64,000 nt of DNA from Pseudomonas nitroreducens (GCF_014204515.1 NZ_JACHLI010000026.1:47524-111523); one strand, 5' to 3'. Numbered from the stretch's first letter, positions 1 through 8,913 are shown. The notes: generated by a model not told the origin, from the letters alone. Translations and numbers: made by a program.

Positions 1-720
1 CACGGCGGCAATGCGGCCGTTGTACACCGCGCTCATCACCACGTCACCGGACATCAGGTACTGCGGCGGCTGCGCGCCGGCCTCCCACCACTGGATGTAC
101 GGCTTGATCTCGTCGAGCTTGCGGAACGCGCGGTCCTGGCCTTCCTGGGTGGCGAGCAGGGTATAGATGTCCTTGTATGGCACGCCGTCGGCCATCAGCG
201 CGTACTCCAGGGTGTACATCGGGCTCTTGCGCAGGCCGCGCTTGCCCGGGTACTTCTTCACGTCCCAGAAGTCGGCCCAGCCGGTGGGCGCGACCTTCAG
301 CTTGTCGGCGTTGTAGGCCAGCACCGTGGACCAGACGAAGATGCCGGCGCCGCAGGGCTGGATCGCGCCCTTGACCACCTTGGGCGTCATCGCGGCGATG
401 GCCGGGTCGCTGCCGATCTCCTCCAGCAGACCTTCGTCACAGGCGCGGGCCAGTTCGGGCATCTCCAGCTCGACCACGTCCCAGGTGACGCTGCCGGTGT
501 CGACCTGGATCTTCACCTTGGCCATCTCGCCGTTGAACTCGTCGGCGATGATCTTGCTGCCGGTCTGGGCGCTGTAGGGTTCGTAGTAGGCCTTCTGCTG
601 CGCGGCCTTGTTGGCACCACCCTGGGAGGCGACAGTGATGTCGGCCAGGGCGAGGCCGGATGTGGCAATGAGGGGAAGGCAGAGGGAAAAGGCGAGGGCG
701 GTATTCAGAGGCTTTGGCAT
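1..720 (-). CDS. ABC transporter substrate-binding protein, polyamine (PotD) type, 3' end outside window
   Basis: This is the first 240 codons of a minus-strand gene that runs off the left edge. Translation starts at the ATG at 720-718 with a clear signal peptide (about residues 1-26, ending SGLALA before DITV). The mature part reads as a type-2 periplasmic binding protein of the spermidine/putrescine group (SBP_bac_8 fold): an early FNGEMAKIQVDTGSVTWDVVE segment, then PTGWADFWDVKKYPGKRGLR, which is typical of PotD-like proteins. By family it captures a small cationic amine or amino acid in the periplasm and hands it to an ABC permease, probably encoded just outside the window. It is divergent from the PucR regulator. 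The ligand cannot be read from the sequence. Confidence 0.85.
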   Translation of the reverse strand, partial: MPKPLNTALAFSLCLPLIATSGLALADITVASQGGANKAAQQKAYYEPYSAQTGSKIIADEFNGEMAKVKIQVDTGSVTWDVVELEMPELARACDEGLLEEIGSDPAIAAMTPKVVKGAIQPCGAGIFVWSTVLAYNADKLKVAPTGWADFWDVKKYPGKRGLRKSPMYTLEYALMADGVPYKDIYTLLATQEGQDRAFRKLDEIKPYIQWWEAGAQPPQYLMSGDVVMSAVYNGRIAAV

Positions 721-859
721 TGTTATGGGCTCCGATGGGTCGTCAGGAGGCCGCCACGGCATGGCGGCCGAGCGCGGGATCTGGCTGGGCTCGAGGACCA
801 GTGTCGGCGCCGCTGCGGCGCGGTGACATCAGACGGATTTACAAATCGCCTGGATATGG

Positions 860-877
860 TTCATACCTTTGTACGTA
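860..877. promoter_or_regulatory. operator-like site TTCATA-N6-TACGTA between the binding protein and the PucR gene
   Basis: The sequence is TTCATACCTTTGTACGTA. Nearly the same sequence, TTCATACAAACATACGAA, lies at 4264-4281 in the FAD oxidoreductase / LysR intergenic region. The extended common form is GTTCATAC-N4-RTACG. Its position in two divergent intergenic regions of the same neighbourhood makes a shared regulator binding site plausible. No binding data are available here. Confidence 0.4.
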
Positions 878-948
878 GTGCTGTCGGCAGAGGCTGTGGT
901 TTGCTCCGCCGACACCTCGTTCTTCCGTCTTTGCCCGCGAGCCCGCCC

Positions 949-2433
949 ATGCCCATTTCCATCCAGGACATTCTCGACGACCCCGCACTGGTCACCCGTC
1001 TGGTCAGCGGCGCCCAGCACGCCCAGCGGCGCCTGCGCTGGGCGCATGTCTGCGAGCTGCCCGACCCGGCGCAGTGGCTGGGCGAGGGCGAGCTGCTGAT
1101 GACCACCGGGATGGGCATTCCGGCGGGCGCAGAGCCCCAGCGTGATTACGTCGAGCGCCTGGCCGCCGCCCGTGTCGCCGGGCTGATGCTGGGCGAGAAC
1201 ATGCAGGCGCCACGGGACATCGACGCCCTGCTGGCCACCGCCCAGCGCCTGGATTTCCCCTTGCTGCTGATCCACAAGTCGGTGCCGTTCTCGGCGGTGG
1301 CGCGGGCGATCATCGACACCAGCAAGCAGGAGGAACTGGAGCGCCGCAGCGCCGTCACGCGCATTTACGAGAGCGCGCGCATGGGCCTGCGCCACAACGG
1401 CCTGGAGTTTCTCCTGGAGCGGCTGGCGGCAGACCTGCGCACGCAGCTCTACCTGTTCGACGCGCAGAGCCTGGAACCCTGGCAGCCGGCCCTGGCGTCG
1501 TTGCCGGCCCACTGGCGCGAACGCCTGGGCCGGCGCAGCAGCACGGCGACCACGGTGACCCGGCATGCCACCGAGGAGGGCGACGCGCTGTCCATGGCGC
1601 TGCCGTCGATCCCGGCGTGCAAGGTCCTGGCTTGCGGCGGCCTGCTCGACTACGGGCTGCTGCACCATGTCACCGCGGTACTGGGCATCGAGCTGGAGCG
1701 CCAGCAGGTCGAACAGGAGCGCGTGCTGCGCCAGGGTGGCGAGCTGCTCGACGACCTGCTGCAGCAGCGCCTCAGCGAAAGGCCTGCCCACGAGCGGTTG
1801 AGCGCCATGGGCTATGCGGTGGGCAAGGCGGTGTTCGCCATTGCCCGTGGCCTGGCGCAATTGCCCGAGCGCTGGAGCCAGCGTCTGCAGTTGCAGGGCG
1901 TGGCGACCTTGGCACGAGCCCAGGGCGAGGAGTTGATCCTGCTGCTGGCGAATGTTGAATCGGCGCCGGCGGTGCAGCAGGTGCTGGGTTGCCCGCTGGG
2001 GTTGTCCGATCCGCTGGGGCATGCGGGGCGCACCAGCGAGGCCCTGCGCGAGGCGCGCCTGGCCCTGGCGCACACCTCGGCGAGCCGTCCGCTGGCGCAT
2101 TACGCGCGCGCCGCTGGCGAACTGCTGTGGCTGCCTTCCAGCCTGGAAGAGGCGCTACTGGTGCATCGCCGTGCGCTGGGTGCCCTGGCCGACTACGACG
2201 GCGAACACAGCGCCCAGCTGCAGCAGACCCTGCAGGTATTCCTGGAACAGAACCGCTCGTGGCAGAAGACCGCCGAGCGGCTCAGCGTGCACCGGCAGAC
2301 CCTGGTCTATCGCATCCGCCGCATCGAGGAGATCACCGGCCTGTCGCTGGACTCCACCGAGGACGTCGCCGTCCTCTGGATCGCCCTGCGCGCCGCGCAG
2401 ATCGCCGGGTTGGGCAACGACCTCAGGGAATGA
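949..2433 (+). CDS. PucR family transcriptional regulator
   Basis: The 494-aa protein has a PucR N-terminal domain (about residues 4-125, starting ISIQDILDDPAL) and a C-terminal PucR-type helix-turn-helix (about residues 423-485, with NRSWQKTAERLSVHRQTLVY). Such regulators usually control purine, polyamine or amino acid catabolism and often act on adjacent genes. I chose the ATG at 949 because family members start at the ISIQ/DIL motif; the reading frame stays open upstream to 823, but those residues look non-coding. The stop overlaps the convergent cupin gene by 11 nt. It is divergent from the polyamine-type binding protein gene and is a candidate regulator of it and of the downstream oxidoreductase genes. 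Confidence 0.88.
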   Translation: MPISIQDILDDPALVTRLVSGAQHAQRRLRWAHVCELPDPAQWLGEGELLMTTGMGIPAGAEPQRDYVERLAAARVAGLMLGENMQAPRDIDALLATAQRLDFPLLLIHKSVPFSAVARAIIDTSKQEELERRSAVTRIYESARMGLRHNGLEFLLERLAADLRTQLYLFDAQSLEPWQPALASLPAHWRERLGRRSSTATTVTRHATEEGDALSMALPSIPACKVLACGGLLDYGLLHHVTAVLGIELERQQVEQERVLRQGGELLDDLLQQRLSERPAHERLSAMGYAVGKAVFAIARGLAQLPERWSQRLQLQGVATLARAQGEELILLLANVESAPAVQQVLGCPLGLSDPLGHAGRTSEALREARLALAHTSASRPLAHYARAAGELLWLPSSLEEALLVHRRALGALADYDGEHSAQLQQTLQVFLEQNRSWQKTAERLSVHRQTLVYRIRRIEEITGLSLDSTEDVAVLWIALRAAQIAGLGNDLRE

Positions 2434-2767
2434 TCACGAAGCTCTTGCGCAGGGTTTCGCGGATGTCCCAGGTGCCCTGGCAGTTTTCCGGGAAAAGGAT
2501 GGCGTCGCCGGCGCGCAGCTCGATCGGCTCGCCGCCATCGGGGAGGAAGAAGCCGTGGCCGCTGATGAAGTGGCTGAACTCGCGCTGCAGGATCTGCCGG
2601 CGGAAACGCCCCGGCGAACACTCCCACACGCCGGTGAGCAGCCCACCCTGACCCTCGGCGGCATGGGTCGCCGCCTCGGCGATGGGGGTGCCGACCGGCT
2701 CCTTGGCGGGCACGGCGGCGGGCAGGGCGAAGCGGGCGGTGTCGGGCAGGTGGATCGGCTGGTTCAT
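2423..2767 (-). CDS. cupin domain protein (DUF861-like)
   Basis: This 114-aa single-domain cupin resembles the ureidoglycine-aminohydrolase-like DUF861 group: it contains WECSPGRFRR, then EFSHFISGHGFFLPDGGEPI, then GDAILFPENCQGTW. The ATG at 2767 follows a good Shine-Dalgarno (AAGGAGA). The frame continues 6 codons upstream, but without an RBS. It lies 18 nt downstream of the FAD oxidoreductase gene in the same direction, so the two are probably cotranscribed. DUF861 cupins beside DadA/PuuB-like oxidoreductases are common in Pseudomonas amine-degradation loci. The substrate is unknown. The HFISG stretch offers one histidine ligand; the other canonical cupin ligands are not obvious, so catalysis is uncertain. 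Confidence 0.85.
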   Translation of the reverse strand: MNQPIHLPDTARFALPAAVPAKEPVGTPIAEAATHAAEGQGGLLTGVWECSPGRFRRQILQREFSHFISGHGFFLPDGGEPIELRAGDAILFPENCQGTWDIRETLRKSFVIIP

Positions 2768-2785
2768 GGCGGTCTCCTTGCGCAC

Positions 2786-4171
2786 TCAGGCGCTCTTGTC
2801 TTCCAGGCCCACGGGGGCGAATTTGGCCAGTCGCAGATCGATCCACGATGGCTTGCGGTTCTGCGCTTCGGCCTGCTCCTTGCGCTGCACGGCGCCGCGC
2901 ACCATCAGGCCGCCGACGTAACGCACCGGCTCGGGCGGAAAGCGCTTGGGCTGGCGGCCGACCAGACCGCAGCGGCTCCACTCGTCATTGCGCCCCAGCA
3001 CCAGGCTGGCGAGAATGCGCCCGCCCAGGCGGGTCGGACCGACGCCGTTGCCGCTCCAGCCGATGCCGTAGAAGATGTGCGGCGCGCCGTCGAGGTGGCC
3101 GAACACCGGCATGCTGTCGTAGGTGCGATCGATCGGGCCGCACCAGGCGTGGGTGATGGCTTCGTCGGCGAGGTTGGGGTAGGTGCGGCGGAAGTCCTGC
3201 TCGGTTTCCTCGGTCAGGCGCGGGTTGTCGTCGAAGCTGTCGTCGATCCGGCTGGCGTAGTTGATCATCCCGGTGCCCTTGCCGAAGGCAATGCGACCGT
3301 CCTTCGTGGTGCGGTAGAAGTCGACCATCAGCTGTGAGTCGGTGATGGATTCGCCGCCGGTCCAGCCGATCTGCTCCAGGCGCTCGGGCATCGGCCGGGT
3401 GGCGACTATGGTGCTGGTGACCGGCAAAACCATGCGGCTCAATTCCGGAACCTGCGCGGCCCAGGCGTTGGTGGCGAGCACCACGCGCGGCGCGGTGACC
3501 GAACCGTAAGGCGTGCGCAGCACAGCCGGCTGGCTGCGCTGGATGTCGTCCACCTGGGTGTTCTCGAAGATGCGCACGCCCTTCTCCAGGGCGACCCGGC
3601 GCAGACCACGGGCGAGGCGGGCGGGCTGCACGGTGGCGTTGCTGTCCTCGATCACCCCTTCCAGGTGCTGGCGCGAGCCGGCGCGGCGTTCCACCTCGTT
3701 GTCCGGCAGGCTGCGGAAGACGTTGGCGCCCAGGCTTTCACAGGTGCGCTGCACGCCTTTCCAGGAGCCGCGCTGGGCGGCGGTGGTGGCGGTCCACAGC
3801 CAGCCTCCACGACGGAAGTGCGCGTCGATGCCGTGCTCCTCGCAGAACTGGCCGATCTCGGCGATGTTCGCCTCCGAGGCGCGGGCCAGGCGCAACGCTT
3901 CCTCCTGGCCGCACTGCTCCACCAGCGAACTGATCTTCGGCCACCAGGACATCACGAAGCCGCCGTTGCGCCCCGAGGCGCCGCCGCCGCAGATGTCCCG
4001 CTCGAGGATCACGATGCGGCACTTGGGATCCAGCTCCAGCAGGCGCAGAGCCGTCCACAGGCCTACGAAGCCGCCGCCGATGATGGCGACGTCGGCCTCG
4101 AGATGTTCCCGCAGCGGTTCGGTGGGGGTGAGTTCGTCGGCGATTTCCTGGAGCCAGAGGGAGCGCTTCAT
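2786..4171 (-). CDS. FAD-dependent oxidoreductase, DadA / gamma-glutamylputrescine oxidase-like
   Basis: The 461-aa protein belongs to the D-amino-acid-oxidase (DAO) family. The Rossmann motif IGGGFVG is at residues 31-37, followed by the FAD-contacting CGGGASGRNGGF (61-72). A C-terminal FAD loop, GIGWSGNGVGPTRLGG, is near residues 375-390. Close relatives oxidise a secondary or primary amine (PuuB on gamma-glutamylputrescine, or N-methyl amino acids) to an aldehyde plus ammonia and hydrogen peroxide. It is the first gene of a probable two-gene operon with the cupin and is divergent from a LysR regulator at 4371. The amine substrate is inferred only as a class, from the polyamine-type transporter nearby. 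Confidence 0.88.
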   Translation of the reverse strand: MKRSLWLQEIADELTPTEPLREHLEADVAIIGGGFVGLWTALRLLELDPKCRIVILERDICGGGASGRNGGFVMSWWPKISSLVEQCGQEEALRLARASEANIAEIGQFCEEHGIDAHFRRGGWLWTATTAAQRGSWKGVQRTCESLGANVFRSLPDNEVERRAGSRQHLEGVIEDSNATVQPARLARGLRRVALEKGVRIFENTQVDDIQRSQPAVLRTPYGSVTAPRVVLATNAWAAQVPELSRMVLPVTSTIVATRPMPERLEQIGWTGGESITDSQLMVDFYRTTKDGRIAFGKGTGMINYASRIDDSFDDNPRLTEETEQDFRRTYPNLADEAITHAWCGPIDRTYDSMPVFGHLDGAPHIFYGIGWSGNGVGPTRLGGRILASLVLGRNDEWSRCGLVGRQPKRFPPEPVRYVGGLMVRGAVQRKEQAEAQNRKPSWIDLRLAKFAPVGLEDKSA

Positions 4172-4263
4172 GGTGGGGGTCCATGGGGTTGTTGTTTGAC
4201 GCTACTGTGGCCGGGAATGGAGTCCATCCCTATCGTGCATTCCTAAGGATTACGCTGGGGTTG

Positions 4264-4281
4264 TTCATACAAACATACGAA
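4264..4281. promoter_or_regulatory. operator-like imperfect palindrome TTCATA-N6-TACGAA
   Basis: The arms TTCATA and TACGAA match as an inverted repeat with one mismatch. The site lies between the divergent FAD oxidoreductase and LysR genes, about 90 nt upstream of both starts. The size fits a LysR-type box. A near copy occurs at 860-877. Confidence 0.45.
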
Positions 4282-4370
4282 TGCTCCGGGTGGTCTTGCA
4301 CGGCGCGCATTGCTTCCGTCAGCATGCCGGCTGCCCACCTTCCGCTTCGTTTCCAGCCAAGAGCCCTGCC

Positions 4371-5258
4371 ATGCGCCGCCTGCCTTCGCTCACCGCCCTG
4401 CGCACCTTCGAATCCGCCGCGCGGCACGCGCATTTCGGCCGCGCTGCCGCTGAGCTGTGCGTCACCGACAGCGCGGTGAGCCACCAGATTCGCCAGTTGG
4501 AGGAACAACTGGGGGCGACATTGTTCGAGCGCCGGGGCCGCCAGGTGCAGCCGACCGCCCAGGCGCGGCGTCTGCTGCGCAGCTTGCAGCAGGCCTTCGA
4601 GCTGATCGGCAGCGCCTGCGACGAGCTGCGCGATCCGGGGTCCCAGGCGCAGCTGCACATCGCGGTGACCGTGGAGCTGGCGCAGAAGTGGTTGGTGGGG
4701 CGGCTGGCAGATTTCGCCGAACGCTACCCGGAGATCGTCCTGCACCTGCACGAGCAGCCGCTGGAGGCGCCGGGGCCGGCCGCCGAGATGGACCTGGCGA
4801 TCACCTACGGCACCGGCCCGGCCGACGCCAGCACCTACTTCGTGCGGCCGCTGCCGACCCTGCAGTTCTTCCCGGTGTGCAGCCCCGGCCTGTTCAACCA
4901 GTCGCCGCTCAAGCACCCGCGCGACCTGGCCCGTCACTGCCTGCTGCACGATGATCAGGACGGCAAGTCCTGGACCGCCTGGCTGACCACCCACGCCAGC
5001 GACATCCGCCCCAGCCGCCACGTCTACCTCGGCCACGCCGGGCTGACCATGGAAGCGGCGGTGCGCGGCCAGGGCGTGGCCATCGGCGACAACCTCACCA
5101 GCGCCGAGGACCTGGCCAGCGGCCGCCTGGTGCGCCCGTTCGCTGCGCAGATCACCTCTCTGGGGCAGTACGCGCTGGTCTGCGAACGCCTGCGCCTGGA
5201 CAAGCCGGCGGTGGCGCAGTTCATCGAGTGGGTAACGGATCAGCTCAACGACCTGTAA
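4371..5258 (+). CDS. LysR family transcriptional regulator (GcvA-type)
   Basis: The 295-aa LysR regulator has an N-terminal winged helix (residues 1-60, with FGRAAAELCVTDSAVSHQIR and then the LFERRGR turn). Its C-terminal effector domain is of the GcvA/AmpR-like kind, ending with GVAIGDNLTSAEDLASGRLV. I placed the start at ATG 4371 (MRRLPSLTALRTFE), where the HTH begins; the frame is open further upstream but encodes no plausible sequence. It is divergent from the FAD oxidoreductase gene, and a palindromic box lies between them, so it probably controls that operon. Confidence 0.9.
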   Translation: MRRLPSLTALRTFESAARHAHFGRAAAELCVTDSAVSHQIRQLEEQLGATLFERRGRQVQPTAQARRLLRSLQQAFELIGSACDELRDPGSQAQLHIAVTVELAQKWLVGRLADFAERYPEIVLHLHEQPLEAPGPAAEMDLAITYGTGPADASTYFVRPLPTLQFFPVCSPGLFNQSPLKHPRDLARHCLLHDDQDGKSWTAWLTTHASDIRPSRHVYLGHAGLTMEAAVRGQGVAIGDNLTSAEDLASGRLVRPFAAQITSLGQYALVCERLRLDKPAVAQFIEWVTDQLNDL

Positions 5259-5277
5259 GTCGGGTGAAGCGGCTTTT

Positions 5278-5356
5278 GTAGGAGCGAGCTTGCTCGCGAA
5301 CCGGCTTGATGCAGGAGTCGCCGGAAGGATCTGTTCGCGAGCAAGCTCGCTCCTAC
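5278..5356. repeat. REPIN (REP doublet), GTAGGAGCGAGCTTGCTCGCG family
   Basis: Two inverted copies of a roughly 23-nt REP sequence (GTAGGAGCGAGCTTGCTCGC and its reverse complement ending GCTCGCTCCTAC) flank a short spacer. This is the usual Pseudomonas REPIN layout. A second doublet follows at 5418. Another member of the same subtype is at 11226-11310. Confidence 0.85.
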
Positions 5357-5417
5357 AGGTGAACGTCGGGCACATCCAGGTGTGGAATGTGGCGGCGGCG
5401 AGGTTGGCGATCCTTGC

Positions 5418-5489
5418 GTAGGAGCGGACTCTGTCCGCGATGCTCTCCGGCGTGAAGCGTGGCCGATCGCGGACGGAGTCCGCTCCTAC
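5418..5489. repeat. REPIN, GTAGGAGCGGACTCTGTCCGCG family
   Basis: Inverted arms GTAGGAGCGGACTCTGTCCG and CGGACGGAGTCCGCTCCTAC sit 72 nt apart end to end. The same subtype recurs at 37821-37884, 41944-42015 and 47926-47996. Together with the preceding doublet it accounts for most of the 376-nt gap between the LysR and agmatine-deiminase-like genes. The remainder (5490-5634) is presumably leader and promoter sequence. Confidence 0.85.
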
Positions 5490-5634
5490 GTTGCATGGAA
5501 TCTCATTGATCGGGGGTTGATCGATGAATCCTATTCAGCTATTCCGCGAAATTCATCAGTGGTTTCCTCCGCTGTGGGGCGGCAACCTTGCGCTCATTCC
5601 CGCCTGAATACGCCCTGAATACGGAGAGCCACCG

Positions 5635-6750
5635 ATGTCCCGCACCCACTCGACTATGCCCAAGGCCGATGGCTTCCGCCTGCCCGGCGAATTCGAACCC
5701 AAGGCCCGCTGCTGGCTGGGCTGGCCCGAGCGCAGCGATGTCTGGCGCAACGGTGGCAAGCCGGCGCAGAAGGTCTGGGTCGAGGTGGTCAGCGCCATTG
5801 CCAGCAGCGAACCGGTGACCGTCTGCGCCTCCGCCGCGCAATACGCCAACGCCCGGCGCATGCTTCCCGACAACGTGCGCGTGGTGGAGATGACCTGCAA
5901 CGACACCTGGTTCCGCGACAGCGGGCCAGCCTTCCTGGTCAACGACGAGAGCGGCGAGATGCGTGGCGTGGACTTCCAGTTCAACGCCTATGGCGGCCTC
6001 GACGGCGGCCTGTACTACCCCTGGGACAAGGACGACCAGATCGCGCAGAAGATTCTGGAGATCGAGGGCTTCGACCGCTACCGCGCGTCCATCATTGCCG
6101 AGATGGGCAGCATCCGCAGCGACGGCCAGGGCACCCTGCTGACCACCGAGCAGTGCCTGCTCAATCGCAACCGCAATGCCCACCTGGGCAAGGAGGAAGT
6201 CACCCGCCGCCTGTGCGATTACCTGGGCGCCGAGCACGTGATCTGGCTGCCGCGCGGCTGCAAGTTCGACGAGACCGACGGCCACGTCGACGACCTGGCC
6301 TGCTTCGTCCGCCCCGGCGTGGTGGTGATGCAGTGGACCGATGATCGCAACGACCCGCAGTGGGAAATCTACCAGGAGGCCTACGACGTCCTGCGCAACG
6401 CCCGCGATGCCCGTGGCAATGCGCTGCAGGTGCACAAGCTGCCGCAGCCGCTGGTGCTCGAATGGAGCGCCGCCGAAGCCGAAGGGCTGGACCAGGTGGA
6501 CGGCAGTTTCGACCGCCAGGAAGGCACGAAAATCTGCGCGTCCTACATCAATTTCTATACCGGCAACTCGGCCATCGTCATGCCGTTCTTCGACGATCCC
6601 AACGACCGCATCGCCCAGGGCGTGCTGGCCGAACTGTTCCCGGACAAGCGGGTGATCGGCATCGACAACTCGCGGGAAATCCTCCTCGGTGGCGGCAACA
6701 TCGGCTGCATCACCATGCCGCAATACGCTGCGCCCTCGCGCGCTCGCTGA
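5635..6750 (+). CDS. aguA: agmatine deiminase family protein (divergent AguA paralogue)
   Basis: The 371-aa protein belongs to the agmatine/peptidyl-arginine deiminase family (PF04371), which converts agmatine to N-carbamoylputrescine. It retains WFRDSGP, the FDETDGHVDDL histidine motif and a C-terminal cysteine (residue 358, in GGGNIGCIT). Classical AguA sequences, as I remember them, read EGGSIHVDGEGT and GGGNIHCITQQ. Here these positions read EMGSIRSDGQGT and GGGNIGCITMPQ, so two histidines near the active site are replaced by Arg and Gly. It is therefore probably a paralogue with altered substrate preference rather than the aguBA enzyme, and no aguB lies beside it. A LysR gene starts 75 nt downstream in the same direction. 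Confidence 0.82.
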   Translation: MSRTHSTMPKADGFRLPGEFEPKARCWLGWPERSDVWRNGGKPAQKVWVEVVSAIASSEPVTVCASAAQYANARRMLPDNVRVVEMTCNDTWFRDSGPAFLVNDESGEMRGVDFQFNAYGGLDGGLYYPWDKDDQIAQKILEIEGFDRYRASIIAEMGSIRSDGQGTLLTTEQCLLNRNRNAHLGKEEVTRRLCDYLGAEHVIWLPRGCKFDETDGHVDDLACFVRPGVVVMQWTDDRNDPQWEIYQEAYDVLRNARDARGNALQVHKLPQPLVLEWSAAEAEGLDQVDGSFDRQEGTKICASYINFYTGNSAIVMPFFDDPNDRIAQGVLAELFPDKRVIGIDNSREILLGGGNIGCITMPQYAAPSRAR

Positions 6751-6824
6751 GCGGGCCCGCAGGCTTAGGCGCGGGGCCGCCGGTGCAGTAGACTGCCAGC
6801 CCCGCCCGGCGCCGGAAGCCCGTC

Positions 6825-7727
6825 ATGCTCAGGAATTTCACCGATCTGGATCTGCGCCTGCTGCGCATCTTCGCCTGCGTGGTGAAGTGCGGCGGCTTCA
6901 CCGCGGCGCAGGCAGAGCTGAACATGAGCCAGTCGAACATCAGCATGCACATCGGCAGCCTGGAGAAGCGCCTGGGCTACCGGCTGTGCGAGCGCGGCAA
7001 GGGCGGCTTCCGCCTGACCGCCAAGGGCCAGCGCATCCTCGAAGCCTCCCAGGCGATGTTCGATGCCATCGGCCTGTTCCGCGACCAGGCCCAGGCGCTT
7101 TCCGGCAGGTTGGTGGGCGAGTTGTACCTGGGCCTCGCGGACAACGTCACGACCCTGCCGCAGGCGCGCTTCGACGAGACCCTGGCGGCCTTCCACGGCC
7201 GCGAGCAGGACGTGCAGCTGAACCTCTACGTGAACTCGCCGACCGAGCTGGAACTGGCGGTGATCGATGGCCAGCTGGACCTGGCCATCTCCTACTTCAG
7301 CCGCACCCGGCCGACCCTGGAGTACCTGCCGCTGTACACCGAGGAGATCGGCGTGTTCTGCGGCGAGCGCCATCCGCTGTTCAGCGCGCGCAAGCCGACG
7401 CTCAAGCAGATCGCCGAATACAACTGGGTGCGCCACGGATTCCTGCCGGCGGACCAGGAGCTGCCGTTCCGCCCCGAACGCAGCAGCGCCACCGCGCATC
7501 ACATGGAGGCGGTGGCGCATTCGGTACTGGCCGGCACGCACCTGGGCTACCTGCCGACCCACTACGCGAACATCTGGGTCGAGCGCGGGCGGATGAAGCC
7601 GCTGCTACCGCAGAAGCTCTGCTACGAGGTGACCCACAGCCTGATCACCTACGCCGGGCGGCCCCGCAGCGAGGCCGCCCGCGCCTTCATCGAAGACCTG
7701 CTGAGCGTGCACGGCCTGCACGGTTGA
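6825..7727 (+). CDS. LysR family transcriptional regulator
   Basis: The 300-aa LysR protein has an N-terminal HTH (residues 7-66, FTAAQAELNMSQSNISMHIG) and a LysR substrate-binding domain to the C-terminus. The ATG at 6825 is 10 codons before the HTH. It is co-directional with the agmatine-deiminase-like gene upstream and convergent with the iron alcohol dehydrogenase gene, from which it is separated by only 4 nt. It may regulate either neighbour. The effector is not recognisable. Confidence 0.9.
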   Translation: MLRNFTDLDLRLLRIFACVVKCGGFTAAQAELNMSQSNISMHIGSLEKRLGYRLCERGKGGFRLTAKGQRILEASQAMFDAIGLFRDQAQALSGRLVGELYLGLADNVTTLPQARFDETLAAFHGREQDVQLNLYVNSPTELELAVIDGQLDLAISYFSRTRPTLEYLPLYTEEIGVFCGERHPLFSARKPTLKQIAEYNWVRHGFLPADQELPFRPERSSATAHHMEAVAHSVLAGTHLGYLPTHYANIWVERGRMKPLLPQKLCYEVTHSLITYAGRPRSEAARAFIEDLLSVHGLHG

Positions 7728-7731
7728 GTGC

Positions 7732-8913
7732 TCAGGCAAGGATGCCGTTGATGGCGTTGAGGTAGATGCGCGAGTAGTCCTCGGCCGCCAGCGGCAGGGC
7801 GTTGGTCTCGGAGGAGGAAATGTCCGCCACCGCCTGTTCGCCGACCCACTGCGCGTCCGTGCCGTCCAGGCCCAGTTCCTTGAGCGTGTGGGGAATGCCC
7901 ACCGCGGCGCGCAGCTCCAGCACCCAGCCGAGCAGACCGTCGAAACTCGCTTCCGGCAGCTCCAGGTAACGCGCCAGACGGGTGGCGTCGGCCTCGATGG
8001 CCGAGCGGTTGGCCACCAGCAGGTAGGGCAGCAGCACCGCGTTGAGCAGGCCGTGGTGCTTGTGGTGCTTGGCGCCCAGCGGGTGGGCGAGGGCGTGCAC
8101 ACCGCCCAGGCCTTTCTGGAAGGCCACCGCGGCGCTGGCCGAGGCAATCAGCATGCCTTCGCGGGCGGCGAGGTCGCTGCCGTTGTGCACCGCGCGCTGC
8201 AGGTGCTCCTTCACCAGGCGCACGCCTTCGATGGCGACGCCGGCCGACATGGGGTGGTAGAGCGGCGAGAACAGCGATTCCAGGTGGTGGGTCAGGGCGT
8301 CCATGCCGGTGGCGGCGGTGAGGCCCTTGGGCAGGCCGACGGTCAGCGCCGGGTCGAGGATCACCGAACGGGCCAGCAGTTCGCGGTGGCCGACGACGAT
8401 CTTGATGCCGCGCGCGGTATCGGTCAGCACCGCTTCGCGGCCCAGCTCGGAGCCGGTGCCGGCGGTGGTGGGAATGGCGATCAGCGGCGGCAGGTCGAGG
8501 GCCGGGTGATCGCCCAGGGTCGGGTAGCGCTCGATCAGCTGCGACCATTCGAAGTTTTGCAGGCCATCGGCGTCGCGGCTGAGCAGGGCGATACCCTTGG
8601 CCGCGTCCAGCGCACTGCCGCCGCCCAGGGCGATCAGCGAGTCGTGGCCGCCTTCGGCCAGGGCCTGGGCGCCGGTGGTGACTTCTTCCAGCGCGGGATT
8701 GCTGGAGAAACCGTGGAACAGCGCGTAGTCGATGCCGGCCGCTTCCAGGCGCTGGCGCACCTCGTGCAGCGGCGGCAGTTCGAGCATGCCGGGGTCGGTG
8801 ACCAGCAGCGGCTTGCGCATGCCGGCCAGGCGGCAGCGCTCGGCCAGCTGGTCGAGGGCGCCGACGCCGCAGAGGATTTCCGTGGGGTAGTTCCAGTAGT
8901 TCAGGGTGGACAT
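7732..8913 (-). CDS. iron-containing alcohol dehydrogenase
   Basis: This 393-aa group III (Fe-ADH, PF00465) dehydrogenase shows the NAD(P)-binding GGGSALDAAKG motif (residues 97-107). The metal ligands are all present: Asp and His of MDALTHH, the His of ALAHPLG and the His of HHGLLNA. It reversibly oxidises an alcohol or semialdehyde in the cytoplasm. It lies downstream of an APC permease in the same direction (105 nt apart), suggesting uptake followed by oxidation of a small amine- or hydroxy-bearing substrate. It could equally reduce the aldehyde produced by the FAD oxidoreductase of this neighbourhood; the sequence does not decide. Confidence 0.9.
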   Translation of the reverse strand: MSTLNYWNYPTEILCGVGALDQLAERCRLAGMRKPLLVTDPGMLELPPLHEVRQRLEAAGIDYALFHGFSSNPALEEVTTGAQALAEGGHDSLIALGGGSALDAAKGIALLSRDADGLQNFEWSQLIERYPTLGDHPALDLPPLIAIPTTAGTGSELGREAVLTDTARGIKIVVGHRELLARSVILDPALTVGLPKGLTAATGMDALTHHLESLFSPLYHPMSAGVAIEGVRLVKEHLQRAVHNGSDLAAREGMLIASASAAVAFQKGLGGVHALAHPLGAKHHKHHGLLNAVLLPYLLVANRSAIEADATRLARYLELPEASFDGLLGWVLELRAAVGIPHTLKELGLDGTDAQWVGEQAVADISSSETNALPLAAEDYSRIYLNAINGILA

